From Streptacidiphilus sp. 4-A2 (lineage in GTDB: Bacteria; Actinomycetota; Actinomycetes; Streptomycetales; Streptomycetaceae), in the NCBI GenBank assembly GCA_014284505.1, contig JAAFYY010000001.1:6311845-6375844 (forward strand): a stretch of DNA of 64,000 bases, read 5' to 3'. Shown here in pieces: positions 8,539 to 17,061 of this stretch. Position 1 is the first letter of the stretch; each line of letters starts with the position of its first letter. A program made the position numbers and the translations under genes. A model generated the notes under the pieces. The model saw only the letters and a list, made by a program, of their open reading frames with translations, did no database searches and was not told where the DNA came from.

Positions 8539-8904
8539 CCGTGACGGGCGCGCCCTGGTTCCTGAGCCTGAACGGTCCGGACAACGTGGGCAAGACGACT
8601 TAGCCGGAACCAAGCTGGATTGCCAGGGGATCTGGCGGCAGCTGTCGCCTCGGTCGGCCACGGCCATTACCCAGACGATCAGTTGGCCGTTTTCGACGAT
8701 GTAGACCACACGGTGGTCGCCAACCCTGAGGCGCCATCGGGCCGCATGCCCCTGCAGTGCCTTGACGTCGAACGCCGTTGTGTCGCCGCCGTCCATCGCC
8801 TTCTGCAGTTCGGCGAGCCGACGCAGAATGGGGAGGGCATCAGGCCGCTCGATCTTCAACAGCTCACGCTGGGCATGCGGAGTGAAGCGCGTGACGTATC
8901 CCAT
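8167..8904 (-). CDS. RelE/ParE-family toxin, reading frame run-on past its normal end
   Basis: The first 85 residues are a complete RelE-type toxin: MGYVTRFTPHAQRELLKIER, DVKALQGHAARWRLRVGDHR and VVYIVENGQLIVWVMAVADR. Usually a stop follows within ten residues. Here the frame continues for a further 150 residues antisense to the kinase stub and NUDIX remnant, with no family similarity. The real toxin is thus about 8610-8904, and its 3' end was joined to foreign sequence. The tail makes activity doubtful. An antitoxin fragment overlaps or abuts its start. Confidence 0.65.
   Translation of the reverse strand: MGYVTRFTPHAQRELLKIERPDALPILRRLAELQKAMDGGDTTAFDVKALQGHAARWRLRVGDHRVVYIVENGQLIVWVMAVADRGDSCRQIPWQSSLVPAKSSCPRCPDRSGSGTRARPSRSPLADRSERGDVGGDELGQLRRHQVDPGQRLSGEGEPDDVVAAALGLAELASGAAGEVHVLQPGHEDVLDAGAPVQFVGDQVDELRGVQGAAEFLGDLPVQCRLDADVGGLDPATDRHPVRLV
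8535..8603 (+). pseudogene. N-terminal stub of a P-loop kinase
   Basis: GTG ACC GTG opens a frame of 22 codons ending WFLSLNGPDNVGKTT and then TAG. The LNGPDNVGKTT segment matches the start of nucleoside or thymidylate-kinase-like P-loop proteins (FxxLxGPDxxGKTT). The gene is cut immediately after the P-loop, where it meets the tail of the relE frame. It is translationally coupled to the NUDIX remnant. Confidence 0.5.
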
Positions 8905-8910
8905 CGGACA

Positions 8911-9004
8911 TCAGCCCTCCTGGCGCCTCGAAGAAGAGCCGCCATCTCCGCCATCGAGACGGACCCCTGCAGCCCCTCTGCCTCCGACTCGTCAGCCAGC
9001 TTGT
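8911..9004 (-). pseudogene. C-terminal fragment of the relE partner antitoxin
   Basis: Upstream of the toxin start the complementary strand reads LADESEAEGLQGSVSMAEMA, then ALL, and after a one-base frame change RRQEG and a stop at 8911, seven bases before the toxin ATG. The position and the small helical tail fit the end of a short antitoxin. The N-terminal DNA-binding part is missing: similarity ends near 9005, where the coding signal of the next gene begins on the other strand. Confidence 0.4.
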
Positions 9005-9094
9005 TCAGCCCCGTCCGTCGCCGCCCCTGCGGGCGCGCACAGCGGCGGGATCATCTACATCGCCGGACTCACCGGCGACAGTGACAACGTCGGA

Positions 9095-9694
9095 ATGCTC
9101 AGCGGCAGGCGGGGCACCGGGCCCGCCCTGACCCTGGTTCCAGTGTCTTCTCCGGCTTCCGTGTCCCCCGTTCGCACGCAGGCCTCCAACGTGGACATCG
9201 ACACCAACGACGACTTCTACGACACCTCCCTGGACACCGGTATCACCACCCAGGTCTCGGCCGTCGGTGACACCTTCCGAGGCATCGTCGGCAAGGTCTC
9301 CAAGGCCACGGTCGGCGCCCGCAACAGCGGCTCCAGCATCATCCGCACCCTCACCGGAGTGGACCCCGGCCTCAGGGGCACGATCGGCGTGACCGGGGGA
9401 TTCCCCGGATCGGTGAAGGTCGTCATCATGCCCAAGGCGTGCAAGATCCTGGCCCCGACCGCCGGAGGCCAGCCGTTCAGCGGCGCCTCCCCGGACGGAA
9501 AGATCACCGCCTACGAATGCGTCACCACCACACCGCTGGACCCCGGCAAGTCGGTGTACTTCACCTTCGGGATCCGCCCCCTCAAGGCGTTCAGCAATGA
9601 ATTCGCCGGCGTGTTCACCGATGCGATCGAGGACCCCAACGCCGACCCCGACCTCCTCACGACGAAGCTCTACCTCAGCGCAGCCAGAGCCTGA
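9095..9694 (+). CDS. Exported or surface-associated protein of unknown family, probably 5'-truncated
   Basis: The frame ends at 9694 and remains open upstream across the antitoxin fragment, so the true start cannot be placed. The ATG at 9095 is the first in-frame one within convincing coding sequence, but GGIIYIAGLTGDSDNVG just before it looks coding too. The product is rich in beta-strand segments (NVDIDTNDDFYDTSLDTG, GFPGSVKVVIMPKACKIL, VYFTFGIRPLKAFSNEFAGV) and ends LYLSAARA. It has no signal peptide as it stands, no catalytic motif, and resembles extracellular Ig-like modules only in general character. I do not recognise the family. Confidence 0.5.
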   Translation: MLSGRRGTGPALTLVPVSSPASVSPVRTQASNVDIDTNDDFYDTSLDTGITTQVSAVGDTFRGIVGKVSKATVGARNSGSSIIRTLTGVDPGLRGTIGVTGGFPGSVKVVIMPKACKILAPTAGGQPFSGASPDGKITAYECVTTTPLDPGKSVYFTFGIRPLKAFSNEFAGVFTDAIEDPNADPDLLTTKLYLSAARA

Positions 9695-9763
9695 CACCGT
9701 CGAGGTTGCGGTTCGGCTTGTCGGGACACCCATGAACCTCCACCCCCGCCCACCTGGGCAGAT

Positions 9764-9795
9764 GAAGGGCCGGACGCATCGCGTCCGGCCCTTCG
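9764..9795. terminator. Strong bidirectional terminator
   Basis: GAAGGGCCGGACGC, the loop ATC, and the exact complement. It separates the unknown surface protein (+) from the convergent vapC gene (-). Confidence 0.85.
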
Positions 9796-9872
9796 TCGTT
9801 GTCGCTCACCCGTCGTTGTCCTGGTTTTCGCCCATGCCGGGCTGATGAGCGCCCTCGGGCAAGCGGGGGCGC

Positions 9873-10287
9873 TCACACCGGGATGATCTCGATGCCCCGC
9901 TCCAACCCTTGAAGTCATCGACGTTTCCGCGTGAACAGCGGGAGTCCATGGGCGGCGGCGTAGCAGCGATCATCAGGTCCATGCGACGGGGCGGGGGTTG
10001 CGATTCGCTTTGACGGTGAGCGCGACCAGAGTTCCGAACCTGCGAGCGGCCTCCCGGTCAAAGGGGATGGCCGCGAACTCTGCCTCCACGTCGGCCAGGC
10101 GTTGCGCTCGCGCCATCATCTCCGCCGGGTCCTTCGTCATCGCCACGCCCTGGGCCAGTTCCGCCAGGACGACCGCGGAGACAGCCGCCTCCACGGGCAG
10201 GCGGCTGGAGTCGATCAGCGGCAGATCAATGACGACACACGTGTCCAGCAGTCCGCGCGGCAGCCTGTCGGTCACGCGCGATCCCAT
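9873..10287 (-). CDS. PIN-domain toxin, VapC family (frameshifted near the C-terminus)
   Basis: From the ATG at 10287 the protein reads GLLDTCVVIDLPLID (first PIN aspartate), SAVVLAELAQGVAM (conserved Glu) and FDREAARRFGTLV. After a frame change near 9990 comes RRMDLMIAATA, and after another near 9930 come DDFKG and EIIPV with the stop at 9873. The pieces contain all four acidic positions expected of a PIN nuclease, which cleaves tRNA or rRNA. Length (about 138 residues) is normal once two indels are corrected. The start overlaps the antitoxin by 16 bases. Confidence 0.78.
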
Positions 10288-10550
10288 GGATTGCCGTCGT
10301 CATCGACACGGTCCTCGGAGCCGAAGAACGCGTCTGCCTCCGCTCGTAGCCGAGCGGCATCGGCCTGAGGCGCGTGGCGCCACTTCCGCTGCAGTTCCTC
10401 CACAGGGACGAAGCGGCGTCTGCTGCTGAGCGGGCGCACCTCGGCGATCTCAGTGCCATTTCGGGTGACGTGGTACGTCTCGCCCGCCTCCACGTCATCG
10501 AGTACAGCCTTGGAGCGCGCGGCGAGCTCCCGCTGGGTAATGGTCTTCAT
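10272..10550 (-). CDS. Phd/YefM-like antitoxin of the VapC pair
   Basis: The 92 residues start MKTITQRELAARSKAVLDDV at 10550 and continue ETYHVTRNGTEIAEVRPL, a Phd-fold DNA-binding domain. The tail RLRAEADAFFGSEDRVDDDG is an acidic toxin-binding arm. An upstream extension in the same frame is open but lacks coding character and crosses the operator. It overlaps vapC by 16 bases and is transcribed first. Confidence 0.88.
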   Translation of the reverse strand: MKTITQRELAARSKAVLDDVEAGETYHVTRNGTEIAEVRPLSSRRRFVPVEELQRKWRHAPQADAARLRAEADAFFGSEDRVDDDGNPWDRA

Positions 10551-10563
10551 ACAGCCAGCGTAT

Positions 10564-10582
10564 CGCGGTGTAATACATCGCG
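10564..10582. promoter_or_regulatory. Operator palindrome of the Phd/VapC pair
   Basis: CGCGGTGTAATACATCGCG is an inverted repeat with one mismatched pair around a single central base, located 13 bases upstream of the antitoxin start. It is a natural autoregulation site. Confidence 0.5.
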
Positions 10583-10862
10583 CTACGCCGATTGGGGTCG
10601 CGGCTCGTCCGGGCCAGTTATGGTCCATATGTTCGGCAACGAGGAGTCGCTGACCTGTCTCCAGCCAGGGGTCGCCGCGTCTGCATACCCCGGTCACGTC
10701 CTGTCCGTTGGTGACGCTGGGCTGCGCGATCCGGGGACCGCCTCGGCTCGGAGGCGTGTGGGTCCGGTTCCGGCTGTCGCGGGGGGCCTGGGGGGCCGGG
10801 CCGGGGCGGACCTGGGGGCCTTGTTCTTGTGACTCTCTTCGGGCGGGGCGGGGGCGGCGGGG

Positions 10863-11504
10863 CTAGGGGCGGGTGAAGGTCAGGTGGGTGGTGCCGCTGG
10901 GGGTTGTCACCGACTCGACCCGGAAGCGCTGCTCCAGGCCTTCCAGCCCGTCCCACAGGCGTTCGCCGCGGCCCAGGACGATCGGGACGACGGCGACGTG
11001 GAGGTGGTCGACCAGGTCCTCCGCGAGGAACTGCCTGACTGTGGTGGGGCCCCCGCCGATCCGCACGTCGAGGCCGTCCGCGGCCTCGCGGGCCTGCCGC
11101 AGGGCCTCCTGCGGCGTGGCGTCGACGAAGTGGAAGACCGTGCCGCCCTCCATCTCCAGGGACGGGCGCGGTGATGCGTCAGCACGAACACCGGGGTGTG
11201 GAACGGCGGGTTGTCCCCCCACCAGCCCTTCCACTCCTCGTCGGTCCACGGTCCGCGCTGCGGCCCGAACTTGTTGCGGCCCATGATCTCCGCACCGATC
11301 CCGGGCCCCCAGGTCCAGGCGAGGGCGTCGTCGACACCGCTGCCGCGCCGGCCTGGCCGTGCATCTCGTTGAAGGCGCGGGTCTGAAAGAACCAGTCGAC
11401 CAGCCGTGTCCCGGCATGCCCGAACGGGCCTCCGGCCCCTGCCCCTCCCCGGTGGCGAACCCGTCCAGCGACACGCCGAAGTTGTGCACTCGAACACGCG
11501 ACAT
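10863..11504 (-). CDS. Dihydrofolate-reductase-like (RibD C-terminal) family protein (frameshifted)
   Basis: It starts MSRVRVHNFGVSLDGFATGE at 11504, the usual opening of the RibD-C/YwjB-like reductases. It switches frame near 11400 and 11180 (GAEIMGRNKFGPQRGPW and FHTPVFVLTHHARP come from the second frame). It ends with MEGGTVFHFVDATPQEALRQ, VRIGGGPTTVRQFLAEDLVD and HVAVVPIVLGRGERLWDGLE. IMGRNKFG and GGGPTTVRQFL are the NADPH-binding signatures. About 213 residues, cytoplasmic, substrate unknown. Confidence 0.8.
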   Translation of the reverse strand: MSRVRVHNFGVSLDGFATGEGQGPEARSGMPGHGWSTGSFRPAPSTRCTARPARQRCRRRPRLDLGARDRCGDHGPQQVRAAARTVDRRGVEGLVGGQPAVPHPGVRADASPRPSLEMEGGTVFHFVDATPQEALRQAREAADGLDVRIGGGPTTVRQFLAEDLVDHLHVAVVPIVLGRGERLWDGLEGLEQRFRVESVTTPSGTTHLTFTRP

Positions 11505-11679
11505 GAGACTCACGTCCCTCACTCGGACTCCATCGTCGAACCGAGCCTAGGCGTGCCCACTGACATAAGCCGGATCACTCGCCGCAGGAACGGTCCACGT
11601 CTCGCCTCCGGAGGAGCTGCCGCAGCTCCCGCAGCCCCTGCGGGGCCGGGCCCGGACCACGCTCGACGGCTCACGCCGC

Positions 11680-12189
11680 CTAGGGGCGCCGGGGGCGGCG
11701 GCGGGTGCGGGCGGCGGAGAGCCGCGAGCGCAGGGTCTGCGCCGGGAACCGGCGTTCCAGCTGGTCGCACATGTAGGCGGCATCCCGCAGGGTATTGCGG
11801 TAGTCGAATCGGAGATACTGGAAGGAGGCCAGGGGGAGCAGCACCTCGGGAAGATCTCCGGGCCTTATCCGGGAGGTTCCGGAAAGCAGTACCGGGACGA
11901 TGACCTTCTGCTCCTCCAGGGCTTTCTCGATCTCGTAGAGAACCCAGTCCTCCTGGTCCGGATAGCGGGCCGCAAGCTGTTCCTGCCAGCCCGGTCCGAC
12001 CACCACCAGCATCGCGTCGCAGGAGGTGATGGCGCGGGCGATCTCCAGGGTGTAGTCGGCGCCCGGGGCAATGGAGCGGCCGGCCCGGAATACCTGGTCC
12101 GGGCCGAGGCGCCGGGAAAGCAGTTCGTCCAGCAGTGCGGCGGCGTAGGCGTCGGTCTCCCGGCGGTAGTTGATAAAGATGTGCGGCAT
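11680..12189 (-). CDS. TIR-domain protein
   Basis: The product of about 169 residues begins MPHIFINYRRETDAYAAALL, the TIR/SEFIR opening strand and helix. It continues GADYTLEIARAITSCDAMLV and VVGPGWQEQ, then EDWVLYEIEKALEEQKVIVP, in which the Glu after WVLY occupies the place of the NAD-cleaving glutamate of bacterial TIR enzymes. It is essentially a stand-alone TIR domain with a short basic tail (SAARTRRRPRRP). Stand-alone TIR proteins act as NADases or as adaptors in anti-phage signalling. It is divergent from the membrane protein at 12314 and about 800 bases from the NB-ARC regulator. The ATG at 12189 is preferred to an upstream in-frame start. Confidence 0.82.
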   Translation of the reverse strand: MPHIFINYRRETDAYAAALLDELLSRRLGPDQVFRAGRSIAPGADYTLEIARAITSCDAMLVVVGPGWQEQLAARYPDQEDWVLYEIEKALEEQKVIVPVLLSGTSRIRPGDLPEVLLPLASFQYLRFDYRNTLRDAAYMCDQLERRFPAQTLRSRLSAARTRRRPRRP

Positions 12190-12246
12190 TTGCCCCTCTT
12201 GTCGCGTCCTCGGCACAGGGCCGACACCGGTTTCTGCGAAGCCGCT

Positions 12247-12258
12247 ACGTGATCACGT
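12247..12258. promoter_or_regulatory. 12-bp perfect palindrome between the TIR and membrane-protein genes
   Basis: ACGTGATCACGT lies in the 124-base divergent intergenic region. It is a candidate operator shared by both genes. Confidence 0.35.
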
Positions 12259-12313
12259 CAATGGGCCTAGGCTAGCTCGACCAGTCGGCGATGACCGAAG
12301 GGCAGGAGGCACC

Positions 12314-12956
12314 GTGACGAGTGCAGCGGGAGGTCACCCCACGCCCGGCGGTCAGGCCCAGACCCCGGCCCAGACCCGGCCCCAGGGCCCGACGGGGCGG
12401 ACGGGTCCCGGTCGAGGAACTGATCGCACTCACCCGCTGGCACATCGACCGGTACGACCGGCTCCGCGCCTCGACCGCCACCCGCGCGTCGGTCCTGCTC
12501 AGTGCGAATTCCGTGCTGATGGCCGGCTCCGCATTTCTGGTCGACTACCACTTACAGACCGCGCCACCCGATCGCCATCCGGTCTGGACCATATTTTTCG
12601 CGGTCGTCGCGGCGATCACCATCGGGCTGGTGCTGCGCAGCCTCTGGAGTTGCGTGGACGCCATTGCCGCCCGCAAAACCACTCGAATGGTTCACCCGGG
12701 CGAGATCCCATCGCGTTTCCTTTTCAACTGGGGCGACACCCTGAAGGCCGTCGACGGCAGCAGCAGCTTTGTCAGCAAGGTCTCGGTGCTGAGCTATGAC
12801 GAGGTACTCAGGCACGCGTCGGCGGAGCTGTGGACCGACATACTCCAGCATTCCCAGCGTCATCGTCACCTGCGGGCGGCCATCTCGGTGTTCCGCTACG
12901 GAATCGTGGCTTTTCTGGTATTGGCGACAGTCACCTTCGTCGGCTCGGCCCGCTAG
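12314..12956 (+). CDS. Two-helix membrane protein, possible effector partner of the TIR protein
   Basis: A long N-terminal segment rich in Pro, Arg and Gly precedes VEELIALTRWHIDRYDRLRA, then two membrane helices (SVLLSANSVLMAGSAFLVDY and WTIFFAVVAAITIGLVLRSL). A soluble stretch follows, with a final hydrophobic helix (YGIVAFLVLATVTFVGSA). The layout recalls the PycTM/SLATT-type 2TM effectors of nucleotide-signalled defence systems, although I cannot confirm the family. AGGAGG at 12304-12309 points to the GTG at 12314 with a frameshift inside the low-complexity region; the GTG at 12321 gives an unbroken frame of 211 codons instead. Confidence 0.55.
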
Positions 12957-12993
12957 CACCTCGCATGCGCTGCTGCGGTTTGTCCGGCAGGGC

Positions 12994-15900
12994 TCAGCTC
13001 TCGTCGCCGTTCCCGGCCGCCAGTTCGGCGAGGTAGGCGGCCGCCGCCGTGGCCCCGGCTGCGCCGACGCGGCGGTAGAGGGCCACGGCGCGGGTCAGGT
13101 CGTGTCGGGCCGCGGCGCGGTCGCCGGCGCGGGCGGCGCAGCGGGCCGCGCCCTCCAGCGCGGTGGCCTCGTCCAGCTGGGTGCCGAGCTCGTGGGCGAG
13201 CCCGGCGGCGCGGAGGTAACCGGCCCGGCCCTCGGCGGGTCCGGTCACCTCTGCTGCCAGCGCACCGAGACTGGTGAGCACTTCGACCTCACCGTGGCGG
13301 TCGCCGAGTTCCTCGAACATGGCCAGGGACTGGTCCAGCAGCTCGGTCGCCGCCGCGAAGTCCCCGGCAGCCTGCCGCACCCGGCCGAGCTCGTGGCGGG
13401 CGTTGGCCTCACCCTGGCGGCCGCCGATCTGCTGGAAGTACGCCAGCGCGTGTTCGAACTGGACGGCGGCTCCCGCGACATCGCCGTCGGCGAACCGGGC
13501 CCGTCCCAGGTCGCAGCGGGCGTACGCCTCGTTGGGGCGGTGGCCGATTTTCTGGAAGATCTCCAGGGCCTGCTCCTGCAGGGCGGTCGCCGTCGTGTGG
13601 TCCCCGATGGCGAGCAGGACACTGCCCAGATCGCCCAGGGCGTTGGCCTCGCCCTGGCGGCTGCCGACCTCCCGGTAGATCCCCAGCGCGCGTTCGAACC
13701 GGTCGGCGGCGGCCGACAGGTCCCCGACCGCGTGCCGCATCCGGCCCAGGTCCCAGTGGGAGTTGGCCTGGCCCAGGCCGTCGCCGGCTTCCTCGAAGAT
13801 GGCCAGGGACCGCGCGAACAGCTCGTCGGCCGCCGGGATGTCCATGGCCGCGTACTGCACCCGCCCCAGGTCCTGTAGCGCGTGGCCTTCGCCGAGGCGG
13901 TCGCCGACCTCCTGAAACCCCGCTCTGGCCTGACTCTGGAACTCGGCGGCAGCCGGAAAGTCCCCGGTCGCGTGCCGCAGGCGGCCGAGTTCGTGCAGCG
14001 CTCTGGCCTCGCCGCTGCGGCTGCCGAGGTCGCGGTAGCTGGCGAGGATCTGCTCCTGCAGCTCGATGGCGGCGGAGAGGTCGCCGACCCCGTAGCGCAC
14101 CCGGGCCAGGTCCCAGAGCGCGTTGGCCTCACCGAAACGGTCGCCGAGCTGCCGCGCGGCGGTCGCCGCGGCGCGGTGCAGGGTCGTGGCGAGCGGCCAT
14201 GGGCCCTCCTGCTGGAGGTAGGCGGCCAGCGCGGAGGTGAGCGGGACCACCCGGTGCGGCTGGTCGGCGACGTGGGCCAGGCAGTCCACCAGATTGTCGT
14301 GTTCGGCTCGCATCCAGGCCAGGGCCGCCGCCCGGTCGGACGGCCCGCCACCGGCGCCGCGCGTCTCTCCCCTCCCGTCGGTCCCGCTGTTCCCGGGGCG
14401 GAGGTAGCGGGCGAGGTAGCGGTCAGCGGCGTGCGCGGTGTCCTGGTAGTGGTCCAGCAGCCGCCGCAGCGCCGCGCCGCACTCCTCGGCCGCTTCCGGG
14501 CCCTCGCTCAGCGTGCGGGCGTAGAGCCGGAGCAGGTCGTGGAACCGGTAGCGGTACGGCGCGTGCTGGGCCAGCAGGTTGTGGTCGAGGAGCGACTCCA
14601 GCAGCCGCTCGGCGGTGCGTTCGTCGGTCCCGGCGACGCTCGCGGCGGCGCGCAGGTCGACGTCCGCTCCCGGGACCACCGCGAGCAGCCGGAAGAGGCG
14701 CTGCTCGGCGGCCGGGAGGGCGGCGTAGGACGTCTCGAAGACGCCGACCAGGTTGCGCTCCTCGTCCTGGAGGTAGGACAGGCGGCGCTGCTCGTCGCGG
14801 AGCTGCGCGGCGACGTCCTCGATCCGCAGGGCGCCCTGGTGGCGCAGCCGGGCGGCGACGATGCGGATGGCCAGCGGCATCCGGCCGCACAGCGCGACCA
14901 GGACCGGGACCGTAGGGTGGTCCGCCGGTATCCGTCCGGGACCGGCGACCGTGTGCAGCAGCGCGACCGCGTCGGCCTCGCAGAGCACGTCGAGGGCGAG
15001 CGAGTAGGCGTCCTCCAGCCCGGTCAGGCGCTTGCGGCTGGTGATCATCACCAGACAGCCGGGGCCGGCCGGGAGCAGCGGGCGGACCTGTGCGGTGCTG
15101 CCGGCGTTGTCCAGGAACACCAGGGTGCGGGTGCCGGCCAGCCGGTCGCGGTAGAACGCGGCCCGCTCGTCCAGGCTCTGCGGGATCAGCTGCGGGGGGA
15201 CGCCCAGCGAGCGCAGGAACCAGTCGAGTGCCTTGCCCGCGTCGAGCGGTTCCATGCCGGGGGTGTGCCCGTGCAGGTCGATGAACAACTGCCCGTCCGG
15301 GAAGTGTGCCCGGACGTGGTGGGCGGCCCGCAGTGCCAGCGCCGACTTGCCGATGCCGGCCATCCCGTCGATCGCGGAGATGACCACCGTTCCGGCGTCG
15401 GCGCCGTCGGGGTCTCCTCGGCGAGGGCGAGCAACTGGTCGAGTTCCTGCGTACGGCCGGTGAACGAGGTTGTCTCGGAGGGCAGTTGGAAGCGCAGGTG
15501 GGAGGTGGGGGCCGGCCCGGCCTGCCGCGGCCCGTCGCCGTCCGGAGCGGCGGCCGCGGCCGCCGGAGCGCCACCGGCGGGCACGGCCGGGACCGCGAGG
15601 CCGGGGTCCCCTGCCAGGATTCGGCCATGCAACTCCCGCAGCGGCGCGGAGGGTTGCACGCCGAGCTCTCCGGCGAGGGTACGGCGCAGCTGCTGGAACA
15701 CGTCGAGCGACTGGGCCTGCCGCCCGGCCCGGTACAGGGCCAGCATCAGCTGCCGGTGCAACTCCTCCCGCAGCGGGTGCGCCCGGGCCAGCGTCTGCAC
15801 CTCGGCGATCAGCTCCGTGTGCCGCCCCAGCCGCAGTTCCGCCTCGATCCGCCCTTCCAGGGCCAGCAGTCTGGTCTCCTGGAGCCGCAGGACATGGGCG

Positions 15901-16342
15901 TCGGCGCCGGCCCAGGCGGACAGGTCGGCCAGCGGCTCCCCCGCCACAGGCTCAGCGCCTGCGTCAGGGTGTCGCAGGCAGTCGCGTCGTCGCCGGCCCG
16001 CAGGGCCAGCCGGCCCCGGGCGCAGGCGTCGACGAAGACCTCGGTGTCGAGCTCGCCCGGGCCCACCTCGACCAGGTAGCCAGGTGCGACCGTGCGCACC
16101 CGCGCCGCCGCCGCCGGCTCCAGCAGGCGGCGCAGCCGCGACACATGGTTGCGCAGGCCCGCGGCGGCCGAGGCCGGGCGGTCCCGGCCCCAGACCGCCT
16201 GCGCCAGCTCCTCCGCCGACACGACCCGGTTCGGTTTCAGCAGCAGCATCACCAGCACCGTGCGCGGCAGCCCGGCCTGCACCGGGACCGGCTCCGCGCC
16301 GCCGTTGCCCACGCTCACCGGTCCCAGCAGGTTGAACCGCAC
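12994..16342 (-). CDS. SARP-family transcriptional regulator with NB-ARC ATPase and TPR repeats (two frameshifts)
   Basis: The order is that of AfsR-like regulators. First comes an OmpR-type winged helix (VRFNLLGPVSVGNGG, LVMLLLKPNRVVSAEELAQA, GLRNHVSRLRRLL), then the bacterial transcriptional activation domain (ELRLGRHTELIAEVQTLARA, ALYRAGRQAQSLDVFQQLRR). After that comes an NB-ARC ATPase with P-loop GMAGIGKSALALRA and LVFLDNAGS. At least eight tandem TPR units follow, repeating a pattern such as GDLSAAADRFERALGIYREV. Frames switch near 15945 and 15410. The start is the GTG at 16342 and the total is about 1,115 residues. It likely binds direct repeats and activates a secondary-metabolite or stress operon. 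Four 16-bp repeats lie about 330 bases upstream of its start codon. Confidence 0.88.
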
Positions 16343-17061
16343 ACACGCCTCCACCGTCGTCGAGCACCGGCATCCGGCACCGGACGCCCAGGCCGCCGAT
16401 GGTATGCGAAGGCCATGACAACCCGGTGCGGTCAGCGTGGAGGGGGTCGATTGCCGGGTGGGCAGGCAGCGGCAGCTCGACTTCCCGGCGCACTCTGTGC
16501 TCGGCCGCCATGGACAAACCTGTCGGGTTTCGCTGAATCGCCGTGCTTGCCGGCCATCCGGCGTGCCTCCCGGGCTGCATTCATCGATGCCGAGGGGCCG
16601 GTGCGAGCCGTCATCTCCGGCACCGGAGGAAATTGCCGATCGATAATCGACCGGCCGGACCCCGGGACCGGGTCGGCTTTTGACGGGGTCGGATTCTGAC
16701 CGGGTCGGATTCTGACCGGGTCGGCTTTTGGCCGGCACGCCCTGCGACGGCCGACGCACAGCGTGGCGGTCACTTGAGCGAAGAGCGCCGATATGTATGC
16801 TCGGCCTGGTCAAAATGCGCAGTGCACAGGGATGACGGCGGCGTGTCGCAGCGCCGCCCGAGGCTGCCCTGCGGCTCGGTGCGCTCTTGGCCCGGGTGCC
16901 GCATTTCCTGGTCCGGTCGTGCTGCATTTCCTGATTCGGCACGGCGGAGCAGCATCTGGAAATTCCGATTAAACGACCGATAAAACGCTACAGATCGTCG
17001 ATACGTCATGTTCCCGGCCAGGTTCGGACGAGTTGCGGGACAGACTTCAGAAAGGCCTGCC
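16343..17061. other. Intergenic region between the SARP and multicopper oxidase genes
   Basis: 719 bases without a supportable gene. It holds the four-copy 16-bp repeat at 16673-16736, an AT-richer patch at 16950-16995 (AATTCCGATTAAACGACCGA and onward) that could carry the oxidase promoter, and the self-complementary stretch CCGATCGATAATCGACCGG near 16637. Confidence 0.5.
16673..16736 (+). repeat. Four tandem 16-bp repeats (TCGGATTCTGACCGGG type), candidate SARP-binding site
   Basis: TCGG(A/C)TT(C/T)TGACCGGG-like units start at 16673, 16689, 16705 and 16721, an exact 16-base period, with A/C variation in the TCGGNTT heptamer. SARP proteins bind direct heptamer repeats. The location, upstream of both the SARP gene and the oxidase, fits a regulatory role. 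Confidence 0.55.

Noticed and set aside
8604..9100. Programmed ribosomal frameshifting in the toxin-antitoxin region
   Set aside because: No slippery heptamer or downstream structure was evident, and similar indels occur in genes throughout the window.
12314..12956. Assignment of the membrane protein to the Pycsar effector (PycTM) family
   Set aside because: Only the two-helix layout matches. No cyclase gene for cCMP or cUMP is adjacent, so the family name is not supported.
13882..16335. An 817-codon plus-strand frame opposite the SARP gene
   Set aside because: Antisense shadow. The minus strand encodes the BTAD, NB-ARC and TPR signatures, and the plus product is low complexity.
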